A DNA stretch of 64,000 nucleotides from Phormidesmis priestleyi BC1401. GTDB lineage: Bacteria; Cyanobacteriota; Cyanobacteriia; Leptolyngbyales; Leptolyngbyaceae. The stretch covers positions 1 through 64,000 of the forward strand of contig NZ_LXYR01000015.1 of NCBI RefSeq assembly GCF_001650195.1. Direction: 5' to 3'. Below the pieces are notes generated by a model, which did no database searches, was not told the origin of the DNA, and worked only from the letters and a program-made list of their open reading frames with translations. This document shows positions 54,381 to 63,745 of the stretch, piece after piece; position 1 is the first letter of the stretch; every line of letters begins with the position of its first letter. Both the position numbers and the translations under genes were made by a program.

Positions 54381-54673
54381 TCACGTCAATCTCAAATGAA
54401 AACAGAGGTTAGATACCTGAGTAAGGGGCGTTCTATGATTGTATTCGATCGCAGATTCTGGCTCGATCGAGTCTGCATTCGATAAAGGTTACATTTTTAG
54501 TCACTTTGTTTCGGGCAGATCCCAAGAATTGCAATACGACTTAGTTATTGTGGGTCTGTTTGACTTTTAAATTGCGAAAGTTGCGTTTTGCGTCATAAAA
54601 GTCTAACTTTCGCCAGAGACTACTACACCAAAATGCACTAACGAGGACGCTCAGACATCAGGAGTGACCTCTC

Positions 54674-54826
54674 ATGGAACGTGTCTCGATCGATCTGATG
54701 ATGCCGTTAATGCCTGATCTGAGCACGATTCGCACACTGCGGCGCACCAATCCCAATCTTGAAGTAGTAGCAATGTTAATCCACACAGCCACCAATCAAC
54801 GATCGAGAGCCGCCATTGATGCTTGA
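54674..54826 (+). pseudogene. Response-regulator receiver fragment (50 codons)
   Basis: ATG 54674, preceded by AGGAG, to TGA 54824. The peptide MERVSIDLMMPLMPDLSTIR then TLRRTNPNLEVVAM resembles the phospho-acceptor region of receiver domains (DLMMPxMDGxxTIRTLRRxNPxLxVIAM), including the Asp of IDLMMP. The rest of the receiver domain and any output domain are absent. It overlaps the 3' end of the aldo/keto reductase gene. Confidence 0.5.
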
Positions 54827-55782
54827 GGATAGCGATCGCCCGCTGTCGCATTTTTAGGCGCGATCGCATCTAAGCGATCGAGGTCTTCTGAGGTCAACTT
54901 AATCTCCACGGCTGCGACATTTTCTTCTAGATAAGTGCGGCGTTTTGTCCCTGGAATGGGAGCAATATCGTCGCCCTGAGCTAGAAGCCACGCCAGCGCC
55001 AACTGTCCGGGAGTCGCGTTTTTTTGAGATGCGATCTCTTTGACGCGATCGACCAGTTCGAGATTTTTATAAAAGTTTTCGCCCTGAAATCTAGGCAGAT
55101 TTTTACGAAAATCATCGGCGGCAAAATCATCGGGGCTAGTAATCTGTCCTGAGAGAAAGCCGCGACCCATCGGACTGTAGGGCACAAACCCGATTCCTAA
55201 TTCGCGAATTGTGGGGAGAATTTCATCTTCGGGTTCACGAGTCCAGAGCGAATATTCTGACTGAAGGGCAGAGATGGGATGGACGACATGAGCGCGACGA
55301 ATCGTGTTCGCAGCCGCTTCTGACAGCCCCAAATAGCGCACTTTGCCTTTGTGGACGAGTTCTGCCATTGCCCCGATCGTGTCTTCGATCGCGACGTTGG
55401 GATCGACGCGATGCTGATAATACAAATCGATGTAGTCAACGTTTAAGCGTTTGAGTGACGCATCGCAGGCTTGACGCACATATTCAGGTTTGCCGTTGAT
55501 GCCGCGAGAGGCAGGATCGTCACCGCGCTGAATGCCAAATTTAGTGGCGAGAATGACGCGATCGCGCTGCCCTTTCATTGCCTTGCCGACGAGTTGCTCG
55601 TTTGCCCCAATGCCATACATATCGGCAGTGTCGAGAAAGTTAACGCCTAGCTCTAGGGCGCGATGAATGGTGGCGATCGATTCGTTCTCATCAAGGGTGC
55701 CGTAGAATTCTGACATTCCCATACAGCCGAGTCCGAGTTCTGATACCGTAAGTCCTTGGCGACCCAATGTTCGTGTTTTCAT
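54796..55782 (-). CDS. Aldo/keto reductase (AKR13-like)
   Basis: 328 aa. TIM-barrel NADPH-dependent reductase: [20 protein letters not shown], catalytic D and Y in [11 protein letters not shown] in VILATKFG and H in DLYYQHRVD, then [19 protein letters not shown] and the NADPH-binding [15 protein letters not shown] near residue 276. It reduces aldehydes; the physiological substrate is unknown. It begins 5 bp after a MerR-family reading frame that has decayed, so it belonged to a MerR-regulated operon. Confidence 0.95.
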   Translation of the reverse strand: MKTRTLGRQGLTVSELGLGCMGMSEFYGTLDENESIATIHRALELGVNFLDTADMYGIGANEQLVGKAMKGQRDRVILATKFGIQRGDDPASRGINGKPEYVRQACDASLKRLNVDYIDLYYQHRVDPNVAIEDTIGAMAELVHKGKVRYLGLSEAAANTIRRAHVVHPISALQSEYSLWTREPEDEILPTIRELGIGFVPYSPMGRGFLSGQITSPDDFAADDFRKNLPRFQGENFYKNLELVDRVKEIASQKNATPGQLALAWLLAQGDDIAPIPGTKRRTYLEENVAAVEIKLTSEDLDRLDAIAPKNATAGDRYPQASMAALDR

Positions 55783-55787
55783 GATAG

Positions 55788-56213
55788 TTAATTTCCGTTT
55801 TGAGAACTGTTTGCAAATTGATTGCGAGGGTTTCTAGTCTTTGAGTGACGCTGTTCAATTTCTTTATAGTTTTGAATCTTCTATTGAATCATCTCCAGGC
55901 TTTGAGTCAGTTCTTGAATACGTTGTTGAACTTCACGTTCGTGGGATTCCAAAAGTTCTCCACGTTCATTAAATACTTCGGGTTTTTGGCGCAGAGAAAT
56001 TGCGTGGTTTCGTACTTATCGAATTGACATCCCGGTTATTCTCGATTTTGTTAAGAATTCGATTAGAGTCATGTCGATAACTGAATAGCGTCGATGTCGA
56101 TTTGCAGCCCGATCGATTGGCTCCAAAAGTTCGTTACGCTCGCAGTAGCGGAGCGTGTAGACACTCAACCTTGTGCGTTCAGAAACCTGTTGAATCGTGA
56201 GTTCTGCATTCAT
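55788..56213 (-). pseudogene. MerR-family regulator with two in-frame stop codons
   Basis: The frame from ATG 56213 (MNAELTIQQVSERTRLSVYT, LRYCERNELLEPIDRAANRH, RRYSVIDMTLIEFLTKSRI) is a complete MerR DNA-binding domain, ending at TAA 56016-56018. The same frame continues VRNHAISLRQKPEVFNERGE, LLESHEREVQQRIQELTQSL, EMIQ, TAG (55881-55883), KIQNYKEIEQRH to TAA 55788. Without the two stops (expected Glu and Tyr) it is a normal ~141-aa regulator. It sits directly upstream of the aldo/keto reductase it would have controlled. Confidence 0.85.
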
Positions 56214-56230
56214 GCCCATCCCCTTAGCGG

Positions 56231-56251
56231 TTAGAGTGCGCTCTAAGTCAA
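56231..56251 (-). promoter_or_regulatory. MerR-type operator/promoter
   Basis: On the minus strand TTGACT (56251-56246) is directly followed by the dyad TTAGAG-cgca-CTCTAA (56246-56231) in the spacer, and a 19-bp spacing leads to a weak TAAGGG. A dyad inside a long -35/-10 spacer is the hallmark of MerR-regulated promoters. It lies 18 bp before ATG 56213 and excludes the more distal ATG at 56255 as start. Confidence 0.6.
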
Positions 56252-56340
56252 CCATATTTCATTCACACTTTCCCCTCCATTAGTTAGAGGAATTTGTAAG
56301 CTATGTCTTTAGAATGAGAGGAGTTCAATGAGAGTTCGCT

Positions 56341-57894
56341 ATGTCGCAGTTTGTTGCTGATGTCGATCGAGTCATGGTTCCCCCAATGGATCAATACAAT
56401 CAGGAGTTGATCAACAACGTCCATCCGCCCGATTGGGTGAATCCTGATCCGGCTCCTCGCTATGATTTGGTAGTGATTGGGGCAGGCGCAGCGGGATTGG
56501 TCACAGCAGCAGGGGCGGCGATTTTTGGGGCAAAAGTGGCTCTGATCGAGAAGCATTTAATGGGAGGCGACTGCACGATCGTCGGCTGTGTGCCCTCAAA
56601 GGCGATGATTCGATCGGCGCGAGTCGTCGCTGACATTCAAAGCGCGGCACGATTTGGCATTGGCACATCCGACGAGATTAAGATCGATTTTGCAGCGGTG
56701 ATGAAGCGATTGCGACGGGTGAGAGCCGAGATTAGCCCCAATGACTCGGCAAAGAAATTTCAGCAAGACTATGGCGTGGATGTCTTTTTTGGCGAAGCGA
56801 AATTTACCAGTGCTGACACGGTGAGCGTTGCAGGCAAGAATCTAAAGTTTCGCAAGGCAGCGATCGCCACAGGTTCTCGTGCGGCGGAGTTGACGATCGA
56901 CGGTCTCGCCGAAGCGGGATATCTCACGAATGAAAACGTGTTTGAGTTAACCGAACGTCCCGATCGGCTGGGAGTAATTGGTGGCGGCTATGTAGGCTGT
57001 GAACTGGCACAAACCTTTCGACGACTCGGCTCGGAAGTCACATTATTCCAGCATGGTTCTCGCCTTTTGAGCCGTGCGGATGACGATGCAGCCGCAATTA
57101 TCCAACAAGTATTTGACCAAGAAGGCATTCAGTTGATTTTGCAATCTAAAATCACACACGTTGAGCGTCGGGGTGCCGAAAAAGTGATTCACTACGAATT
57201 AGACGGGAGAGAACACTCTGTCACCGTCGATGAAATTTTGGTCGGAGTCGGGCGATCGCCCAATGTTGAGAATCTGAACCTCGAAACAGTCGGCGTAGAC
57301 TATGACCAAAGGCGCGGCGTGCTCGTCAACGATTATCTGCAAACGACGAATCCAAAAATCTATGCGGTGGGCGACATTTGCATGGAGTGGAAATATACTC
57401 ACGCGGCAGATGCGGCAGCTCGAATTCTGATTCAAAATGCGCTGTTTGCCGTTCTCGGCTTGGGACGAAGAAAGCTGAGTTCGCTGGTGATGCCGTCCTG
57501 CACGTTTACCGATCCAGAAGTGGCAACGGTTGGGATGTCGCTTAAAGAAGCCCAACAGAACGGCATTGAAGTCCATACTCTCTACGTGCCAATGAATAAA
57601 GTCGATCGAGCGATCATTGATGGTGAAACAGAAGGATTTACGAAGATTTATCTACAAAAAGGAACCAGCAAAATAATCGGAGCGACGATCGTTACGAGAC
57701 ACGCTGGAGACATGATTAATGAAATCACACTAGCAATGACTCACAAATTAGGAATCGGTGCGCTAGCGAGTACGATTCATCCTTACCCAACCCAAGCCGA
57801 AGCAATTCGCAAAGCGGCAGACGAGTATAGCCGCGATCGCTTAACGCCGTTTATAAAAAAGCTGGCTTCTATCTGGATCAAGCTGAGACGATAA
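56341..57894 (+). CDS. Mercuric-reductase-like FAD/NAD(P) disulfide oxidoreductase
   Basis: 517 aa. FAD motif DLVVIGAGAAGLVTAAGAAI, redox-active disulfide GGDCTIVGCVPSKAMI (CxxxxC), NAD(P)-binding LGVIGGGYVGCELAQTFRRL, FAD-binding IYAVGDICMEWKYTHAADAA, and the dimerisation domain ending in ALASTIHPYPTQAEAIRKAA. The N-terminal HMA domain and C-terminal vicinal Cys pair of true mercuric reductase are missing, so the substrate is not Hg(II) with certainty. An N-terminal extension of about 40 residues precedes the FAD motif. The gene is divergent from the merR operon. Confidence 0.93.
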   Translation: MSQFVADVDRVMVPPMDQYNQELINNVHPPDWVNPDPAPRYDLVVIGAGAAGLVTAAGAAIFGAKVALIEKHLMGGDCTIVGCVPSKAMIRSARVVADIQSAARFGIGTSDEIKIDFAAVMKRLRRVRAEISPNDSAKKFQQDYGVDVFFGEAKFTSADTVSVAGKNLKFRKAAIATGSRAAELTIDGLAEAGYLTNENVFELTERPDRLGVIGGGYVGCELAQTFRRLGSEVTLFQHGSRLLSRADDDAAAIIQQVFDQEGIQLILQSKITHVERRGAEKVIHYELDGREHSVTVDEILVGVGRSPNVENLNLETVGVDYDQRRGVLVNDYLQTTNPKIYAVGDICMEWKYTHAADAAARILIQNALFAVLGLGRRKLSSLVMPSCTFTDPEVATVGMSLKEAQQNGIEVHTLYVPMNKVDRAIIDGETEGFTKIYLQKGTSKIIGATIVTRHAGDMINEITLAMTHKLGIGALASTIHPYPTQAEAIRKAADEYSRDRLTPFIKKLASIWIKLRR

Positions 57895-58378
57895 ACCGAT
57901 TAACAAAAAACGCAACTTCGGGTTGTCTACAGCGAAAATGATTTAACCGTAAAAGACAAAGAGGCGTTGCTGAATAAAGGGTACAGATTTTCTTTCTCGA
58001 CCTCAAATTAGCCCTGCCAATTTTGGGGGATTTAGGGGGCGAAAGATTTTAGCAATGACCGATCAACCGACTTGTGTAGACACAGCAGCTCCATTTGGGA
58101 GAGGGCAAGCTTCTTGCTCATCCCCAAATTCAGCAGCGCCAAAACAACTTGGAAGACTACAAATTCTCAAACAAAAAGCCTCTGGACGTCTTGCCGTGTT
58201 TCGACTCCAGAGGCTCTTCGATTCGATTTGCTCCTCACACCTCCATACAATAGCAGCACCCGACCGAATTTGTCTATCTAAATCTGTGACAGATTTCAAA
58301 CTGGCTGAAGGGTTTAGCCCCAAATTTCCCAAGACCGCAACAATCGCCGAAGCCAAACTGACGCTCGATCGAGGGCAC
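57895..58378. other. Intergenic; only repeat-like sequence
   Basis: It includes ccaattttgggggatttagggggcg (about 58017-58042), a sequence type dispersed in cyanobacterial genomes. Two overlapping frames (58055-58384 plus, 58063-58380 minus) oppose each other and neither reads like a protein family. Confidence 0.45.
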
Positions 58379-58412
58379 AAATAGCGATCGCTCCAAAAAA
58401 CGATCGCTATTT
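58379..58412 (-). terminator. Hairpin downstream of glnN
   Basis: AAATAGCGATCG (58379-58390) pairs with CGATCGCTATTT (58401-58412): a 12-bp perfect stem built on HIP1-like sequence, 24 bp past the glnN stop. No T-run follows. Confidence 0.5.
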
Positions 58413-58435
58413 AGCAAGCTATTCAGCTTGATTTA

Positions 58436-60610
58436 CTATTTGATAAACAGCATCTCCTGATACTTGGGCAAGGGCCACAGATCGTCCGCCACGTCACCTT
58501 CGATCGCGTCCGCAAATTCGCGAACCTGATCCATTATTGGACGCAGCGTTTTGGCGCAGTACTGCATCTGTTCCTCGATCGTAGCGAAATCATGCTTGGC
58601 GATTGCGCTGTCCAATTTGCTAACGGCATCCATCATTCGCTTTGTCAACGCAGCAACCGTTTCTGCACTTTCTTGCTCAAACGCAATCCCGATCTGTTTC
58701 AGGTTACTAATACTGGTAGAAAGCTCTGACAAGTAGCGGAATGCGGCAGGATAAATCACCGTTTTCGCCAGACTGATCACGAGCTTGGCTTCCATCTCAA
58801 TCACCTGAACATATTGCTCTGCATACACATCAAAGCGGCTTTCCAGTTCAGAAGCAGACAGCACTCCCGTTTTTTCAAACAGTTCCTCGATATACTTCTC
58901 TTTCAAAATGGGCAACGCGTCTGCTGTGGTAGGCAGGTTCAACAACCCGCGTTCCTCAACTGCCATTTTGTGCCACGCCTCAGAGTAGCCATTGCCGCCA
59001 AAGACAACAGCGCTGTGATCCGTCATGACTTCTTTCAGCACGGCAAAGGCAGCATCTTCTAGCGTCAGCCCTTTTGCCAGTTCAGCTTCTAACTCATCTG
59101 CCATCCAGGTCAGCGAATCGGTCAGAATCGTGTTCATTGCAACCAGCGGACCGGAAACCGATTGGTTCGACCCAACTGCTCGAAACTCAAAGCGATTGCC
59201 CGTGAAGGCAAAAGGTGAAGTGCGGTTGCGATCGCCCGGATCTCTAGGAAACACTGGCAACGTTAGCACACCCAAACTCATCACACCCGCATGAGTAGAG
59301 CTTTTGACCTCTCCCTGCTTGATTTGCTCAAACACATCTTCGAGCTGGCTGCCCAGATAGACTGAAATGATCGCGGGAGGAGCTTCATTGGCACCGAGTC
59401 GATGATCGTTACTTGCAGTCGCAACCACGGCTCTCAGCAAAGGTCCATATTTGTGAACTCCGCGAATCACCGCTCCGCAAAACAGCAAAAATTGCAGGTT
59501 GGTATGAGGGTTATCACCCGGATCGAGCAGGTTGCCTTGAGTTGCATTGCCCACCGACCAGTTGACGTGCTTCCCAGACCCGTTGATGCCTGCAAATGGC
59601 TTTTCGTGTGATAGACAGACAAAGCCGTGTTTCTTAGCAGTGTTCTTGAGAATGGTCATCGTCATCTGCTGGTGGTCACTCGCCACGTTTGCTGCTTCAA
59701 AAAATGGAGCAAGCTCAAACTGACCGGGAGCCACTTCGTTATGTCGGGTTTTTGCTGGAATTCCCAGTCGATACATCCGCTCTTCTACATCTTGCATGAA
59801 GACCTGGACGCGCTCTGGAATTGCACCAAAATAGTGATCATCAAACTGTTGCCCTTTGACAGCAGGTCGCCCAAACAAAGTTCTGCCCGTCAATAAAATG
59901 TCCGGGCGGCTGTGGGCAAAATGAGCATCGATCAAGAAGTATTCTTGCTCTGTGCCACAGCTAGAGTTGACGGTCGCCACATCCGAATGTCCCAACAGTT
60001 TGAGCAGTCGGGTTGCCGCTTTGCTCATCGCTGCATTCGATCGCAGCAAGGGCATTTTCTTGTCTAGCGCTTCCCCGGTTCAAGAAATGAACATGGTGGG
60101 AATGCACAACGTCACCCCATTATCGGTTTCCATCACATAGGCGGGGCTAGTGACATCCCAAGCAGTGTAGCCCCGCGCTTCAAACGTAGAGCGAATGCCA
60201 CCATTGGGAAACGATGAACCATCCGGTTCGCCTTGCACCAGCACTTTGCCAGCAAATTCGGTCATCGCCGAGCCGTCACTTTGCACAGAGATAAACCCAT
60301 CGTGCTTTTCGGCGGTGATGTTGGTCATCGGGTAGAAAACGTGAGCGTAATACAATGCGCCCTTAGAAACCGCCCAGTCTTTCATCGCTGCGGCAACGGT
60401 TCCGGCAACAGACACATCCAGCTTTCCACCCGTCTGAATGGTGTTCTTGATCGACTTGAAGACATCTTTGGGTAAGCAAGCCTGCATTTTGCCCAGGGTA
60501 AATACGTCGGTTACCCAGAGTTCCTCCAGACGGCTGGGCGTTTTGGGGGGAAGCTTTTCGCGATCGGTGACTTGACAAATTGCCTAAAAGCGAAGTTCAT
60601 TACCACTCAT
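58436..60610 (-). pseudogene. glnN: Type III glutamine synthetase with two in-frame stop codons
   Basis: One uninterrupted frame of 724 codons, exactly the length of cyanobacterial GlnN, runs from ATG 60610 (MSGNELRF) to 58436. It contains TAG at codon 9 (60584-60586, expected Gln) and TGA at codon 177 (60080-60082, expected Trp in [17 protein letters not shown]). All else is conserved: [101 protein letters not shown]. The enzyme assimilates ammonium during nitrogen starvation. As given it would be cut into three pieces. An alternative is restart at M (60487) and at 60055. Confidence 0.9.
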
Positions 60611-60687
60611 AGTTGTCGTTCCTTTGGAGATGAAATTAGTGTGAAATCAAAAACGGGCGCGATGAGAACGATTGCTCTTACTCGCCA

Positions 60688-61641
60688 TCAATAGACCTGT
60701 GGAACAAAGAACTGCTCGTTGCGCGGGGGTCGCACATAGTCATGAGCAGACTTGCGCGGCGGCAGTTCTAGCGGTTCTGGAGTCATATCCACATAGGGAA
60801 TCTTGCTGAGAAAGTGATGGATGCAGTTGAGACGAGCGCGTTTTTTGTCGTCGGCTTCAACGGTGAACCAGGGCGCTTCGGGGATGTTGGTGTAAGCAAA
60901 CATCGTGTCCTTGGCTTGGGAATATTCCACCCAGCGATCGCGCGACTCCAAATCCATCGGGCTAAGTTTCCAACGACGGGCAGGATCGATCGTGCGAGAT
61001 TGAAACCGCCGCTCTTGCTCCTCGTCGCTGACCGAAAACCAGTACTTCAGCAAAATGATGCCAGACCGCACCAGCATTCGCTCAAATTCGGGACAGGTTT
61101 GCATAAATTCCTGATACTGTTCGTCGGTGCAAAACCCCATCACATGCTCGACCCCGGCGCGGTTATACCAACTGCGATCGAAGCAGACAATTTCGCCTGC
61201 TGCTGGTAGATGAGGCACATAGCGCTGGAAGTACCATTCGGTTTTTTCACGATCGCTCGGTGTTCCCAACGCGACAACCCGACAGCCGCGTGGATTTAAC
61301 GGCTCAGTAATCCGCTTAATCGTGCCGCCTTTCCCTGCGGCATCACGACCTTCAAACGAGATCACAATTCGGGTGCCCGTATGTTTTGCCCAATACTGCA
61401 TTTTCACCAGCTCTACTTGCAGTCGGGCGAGTTCTTTCTCATAATCTTTACTAGAGAATTTAGACTTACTCTCCTGCTGAGAAGCGAGTAGGTAAGTCAT
61501 GGGTGGCGGAGTATAGTGGAGTTTGGTTTTTTTGTGTTTCTTACCTTTCTTCTTTTTTTTCTTTGTGGTCAGATTAGCGGATTCTGGAGTGAGGAATTCT
61601 GCGATCGTAGAGTTCTCTCCATTCATAAAGTCGGATTCCAT
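60688..61641 (-). CDS. ppk2: Polyphosphate kinase 2
   Basis: 317 aa from ATG 61641 (MESDFMNGENSTIAEF), with GGAGAAC at a proper distance; the frame is open to 61692. A charged Lys-rich N-terminus (KKKKKKGKKHKK) precedes the kinase core: Walker A ISFEGRDAAGKGGTIKRITE, lid and acidic residues in VCFDRSWYNRAGVEHVMGFC, then LSPMDLESRDRWVEYSQAKD. It phosphorylates nucleotides from polyphosphate or the reverse; class (I, II or III) is not decided. It neighbours glnN; both fit nutrient-stress use. Confidence 0.94.
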   Translation of the reverse strand: MESDFMNGENSTIAEFLTPESANLTTKKKKKKGKKHKKTKLHYTPPPMTYLLASQQESKSKFSSKDYEKELARLQVELVKMQYWAKHTGTRIVISFEGRDAAGKGGTIKRITEPLNPRGCRVVALGTPSDREKTEWYFQRYVPHLPAAGEIVCFDRSWYNRAGVEHVMGFCTDEQYQEFMQTCPEFERMLVRSGIILLKYWFSVSDEEQERRFQSRTIDPARRWKLSPMDLESRDRWVEYSQAKDTMFAYTNIPEAPWFTVEADDKKRARLNCIHHFLSKIPYVDMTPEPLELPPRKSAHDYVRPPRNEQFFVPQVY

Positions 61642-61692
61642 ACTTGTTCTCCAGTGACTGAAATGACCATGAGACAGACAACAGCAAACCAA

Positions 61693-62094
61693 TCAAGGTT
61701 AGGGGAACCTGAGCTTTGAGAAAACCTGCACTGACAATTATAGTGGCGACATTCGATGTGAAGCAGTCTGTGACTCAGCCTATTAGGTTGACATCGCTAA
61801 CTCAAAATCCTCTTCGACAAATATAACAAGTAAAGCCAACAAAGTCCTTACTTGAATCGAGTCTGAATCTTGCTAAAGGTTATGCGTTCCGACTTATATT
61901 AAGAACAGCGAATCGAGACGTTTGTATCAAAGATTACAGAGCAAGATAAAAGGTAGAAAGCCTGTCCAAGACGTTCTCAAAACGACGTAACAGAAATCTG
62001 TTTAAAGTCTAATTGACACGCTTGCTAGGTCTGTAGAGGATATCAGCTTCAGCAAAACTGTCTACAACAATAAACAAATTTTGTATCGATAGCC
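61693..62094. other. Intergenic, nothing recognised
   Basis: About 400 bp between the divergently placed ppk2 and the permease remains. No RNA gene or repeat seen. Confidence 0.35.
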
Positions 62095-63540
62095 ATGGAG
62101 TCGAGAGTTTTCTTTGTCGAAGATGATACTCGTAACATCGGCAGATTGTCGTGCATTGCTCTACTGACAGCTAGTTGCTATGCCACACTCTCCAAAGCTT
62201 ATCCTGAGGCGGGTGCGGGTAGTTCTTACTATTACGCCGAGGCAGCAATTATGGTCAACGAAGAACATAAGCATTTTCGGTTAGCTCGTCTGGCAAAGTT
62301 TGTCACAGGTTGGGCAGCGCACCTCTACTAATGGGTGTATCCCGGCATCATGATTAGCTTTATGGGAACGCTGGTCGCTTACGTTGGGTAACTGTTTAAG
62401 AGGATGTTTTAAAAGTAGTCGTTGATGGCATGACCCGCCCGTGATTGAAAATCACGGTCTAACGGTGCGAAGTCCACTAAAGGGACTGAAAGCCTAATGT
62501 CGTCTGGATTTAACCCGTTGAAACGAGTTTCGCACCGTTAGCCCCGACTTTCAGTCCGGGGCGGAGCGCGATCGTAGCGAAGAGACTTTCCATACTTTTC
62601 AACCATCCTCTGATCCTGGGTTTGCCTCAGATTGGTTCAGTAAAGTTTTAATCTGTTTCATTTTTGCTGGGCTAGTGGGCGGCATCGCAATGGTAGGTGT
62701 GACGGGATCGACACTCGTCAACATTGTCATTAAGATTATTCAAATCACTTCTCTGGTGTTCTTGTGGTTGTTGATGATTTTGTATCGATTGGGTCATCCC
62801 AACGTTACTTATAAACACACCAATGCATTTAGCGTTGTGATTCCTCACGATTTTCTGGGGTTAATTTATCAAGCTACGATCGCCATTCTTCTAGTCGTTG
62901 GTTTTGAATCTGCAACAGCAATGGCAGGAGAGGCAGTCAATCCTCGGCGTAATATTCCTAGAGGTGTGATTCTGTCACTGTTCATTCAAGCCTGTGTCTG
63001 CTACTTTTTTGAGTATTTTGCTGCAAACTTCTTCGTTGGCGATCAATATACTGCGATCGTGGACGGCAAGACTGTTACTGGATTTGCTGCCGCATTCTCG
63101 TCAGGTGCGCCGATTGGTGACATGGCGAAGATTTTGGGTGACACTCTATTGTTTGGCAACGGCTTTTTGTTGCAGATTACGATCGCCAGCACCTTGGCAC
63201 GTTTATGCTTTACGGCATTACCTGCGGGGTTATGCTAGTCGCAACGTTAAAGCATTTGCTAGACGAAGAGCGCAATCCCATCCAAACGATCGTCATTCCT
63301 ATATGAGGTCTAGGGGCGAATCTATTTATGGTTTGCGGCATCTTTTACTATAGACTGGCTGGAGCAGGAAGCGCCAAAATTAACTCAATGACTGCGATCG
63401 GGATTTTGATCGCTTTCTTTGTCGCCGGATTTGCTTATCTGATTGGCGATAGCTTGCTCAAAAATAAGCCTCTGTTTTTGCCTTCTGACTTGAGTCATCC
63501 TTTGCGCGATCGTGCAGGTGCTTCGAAGGAACGTAGATTT
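62095..63540 (+). pseudogene. APC-type amino-acid permease, multiply broken
   Basis: Fragments of one APC-superfamily transporter follow in order. First: LTASCYATLSKAYPEAGAGS, SYYYAEAAIMVNEEHKHFRL, AKFVTGWAAHLY, TAA (62329), WVYPGIMISFMGTLVAYVG, TAA (62389). The 213-bp element C interrupts at 62399-62611. Then GFASDWFSKVLICFIFAGLV to LLQITIASTLARL (to about 63195), a frame change near 63200, GITCGVMLVATLKHLLDEER, NPIQTIVIPI, TGA (63304), GLGANLFMVCGIFYY and SMTAIGILIAFFVAGFAYLI. Expected residues at the stops are Tyr, Gln and Trp. The N-terminal helices are also missing, so the gene is dead irrespective of base-calling errors. Confidence 0.88.
62399..62611. repeat. Inverted-repeat element, long form (copy C, 213 bp), inserted in permease
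   Basis: Ends AGAGGATGTTTTAAAAGTA (62399-62417) and the complement of AGAGGATGGTTGAAAAGTA (62593-62611), 17/19 matching. The outer arms match copies A and B in reverse orientation (gtcgttgatggcatgacccgcc; ggcggagcgcgatcgtagcgaagagact). The core holds CCGTGATT-gaa-AATCACGG, gtgcgaagtccactaaagggact and CCCCGACT-ttc-AGTCCGGGG hairpins. It interrupts the coding sequence of the permease. Confidence 0.85.
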
Positions 63541-63551
63541 ATTAAGGTGCA

Positions 63552-63655
63552 ACTTCTCACCCTCACCCTAGCCCTCTCCCCCAGGAGAGGGAACAAGACT
63601 CTAACTCCCTTCTCCTGGGAGAGAAGGGTTGGCGAGGGCTTGCCCCACTTTGTGA
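63552..63655. repeat. REP-like inverted repeat (CCCTCTCCC type)
   Basis: tcaccctagccctctcccccaggagaggg ... ccttctcctgggagagaagggttggcgaggg: two GC-rich hairpins in tandem, a widely dispersed bacterial intergenic repeat type. It follows the permease remains. Confidence 0.65.
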
Positions 63656-63745
63656 GGAGGGCAGAAGACGCTCACAAGTCTTACGGGTTATTTAATCCAC
63701 GATCCTAAGGGTTCTAAACCGTATTAGAGTTCAGATCGCTCTTGC

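Noticed and set aside
55845-56027. 60-codon hydrophobic plus-strand ORF
   Set aside because: It is the complement of the second half of the MerR pseudogene.
58055-58384. Opposed ORFs of about 105-109 codons on both strands
   Set aside because: Each is the mirror of the other; neither resembles a protein family and the region holds dispersed-repeat sequence.
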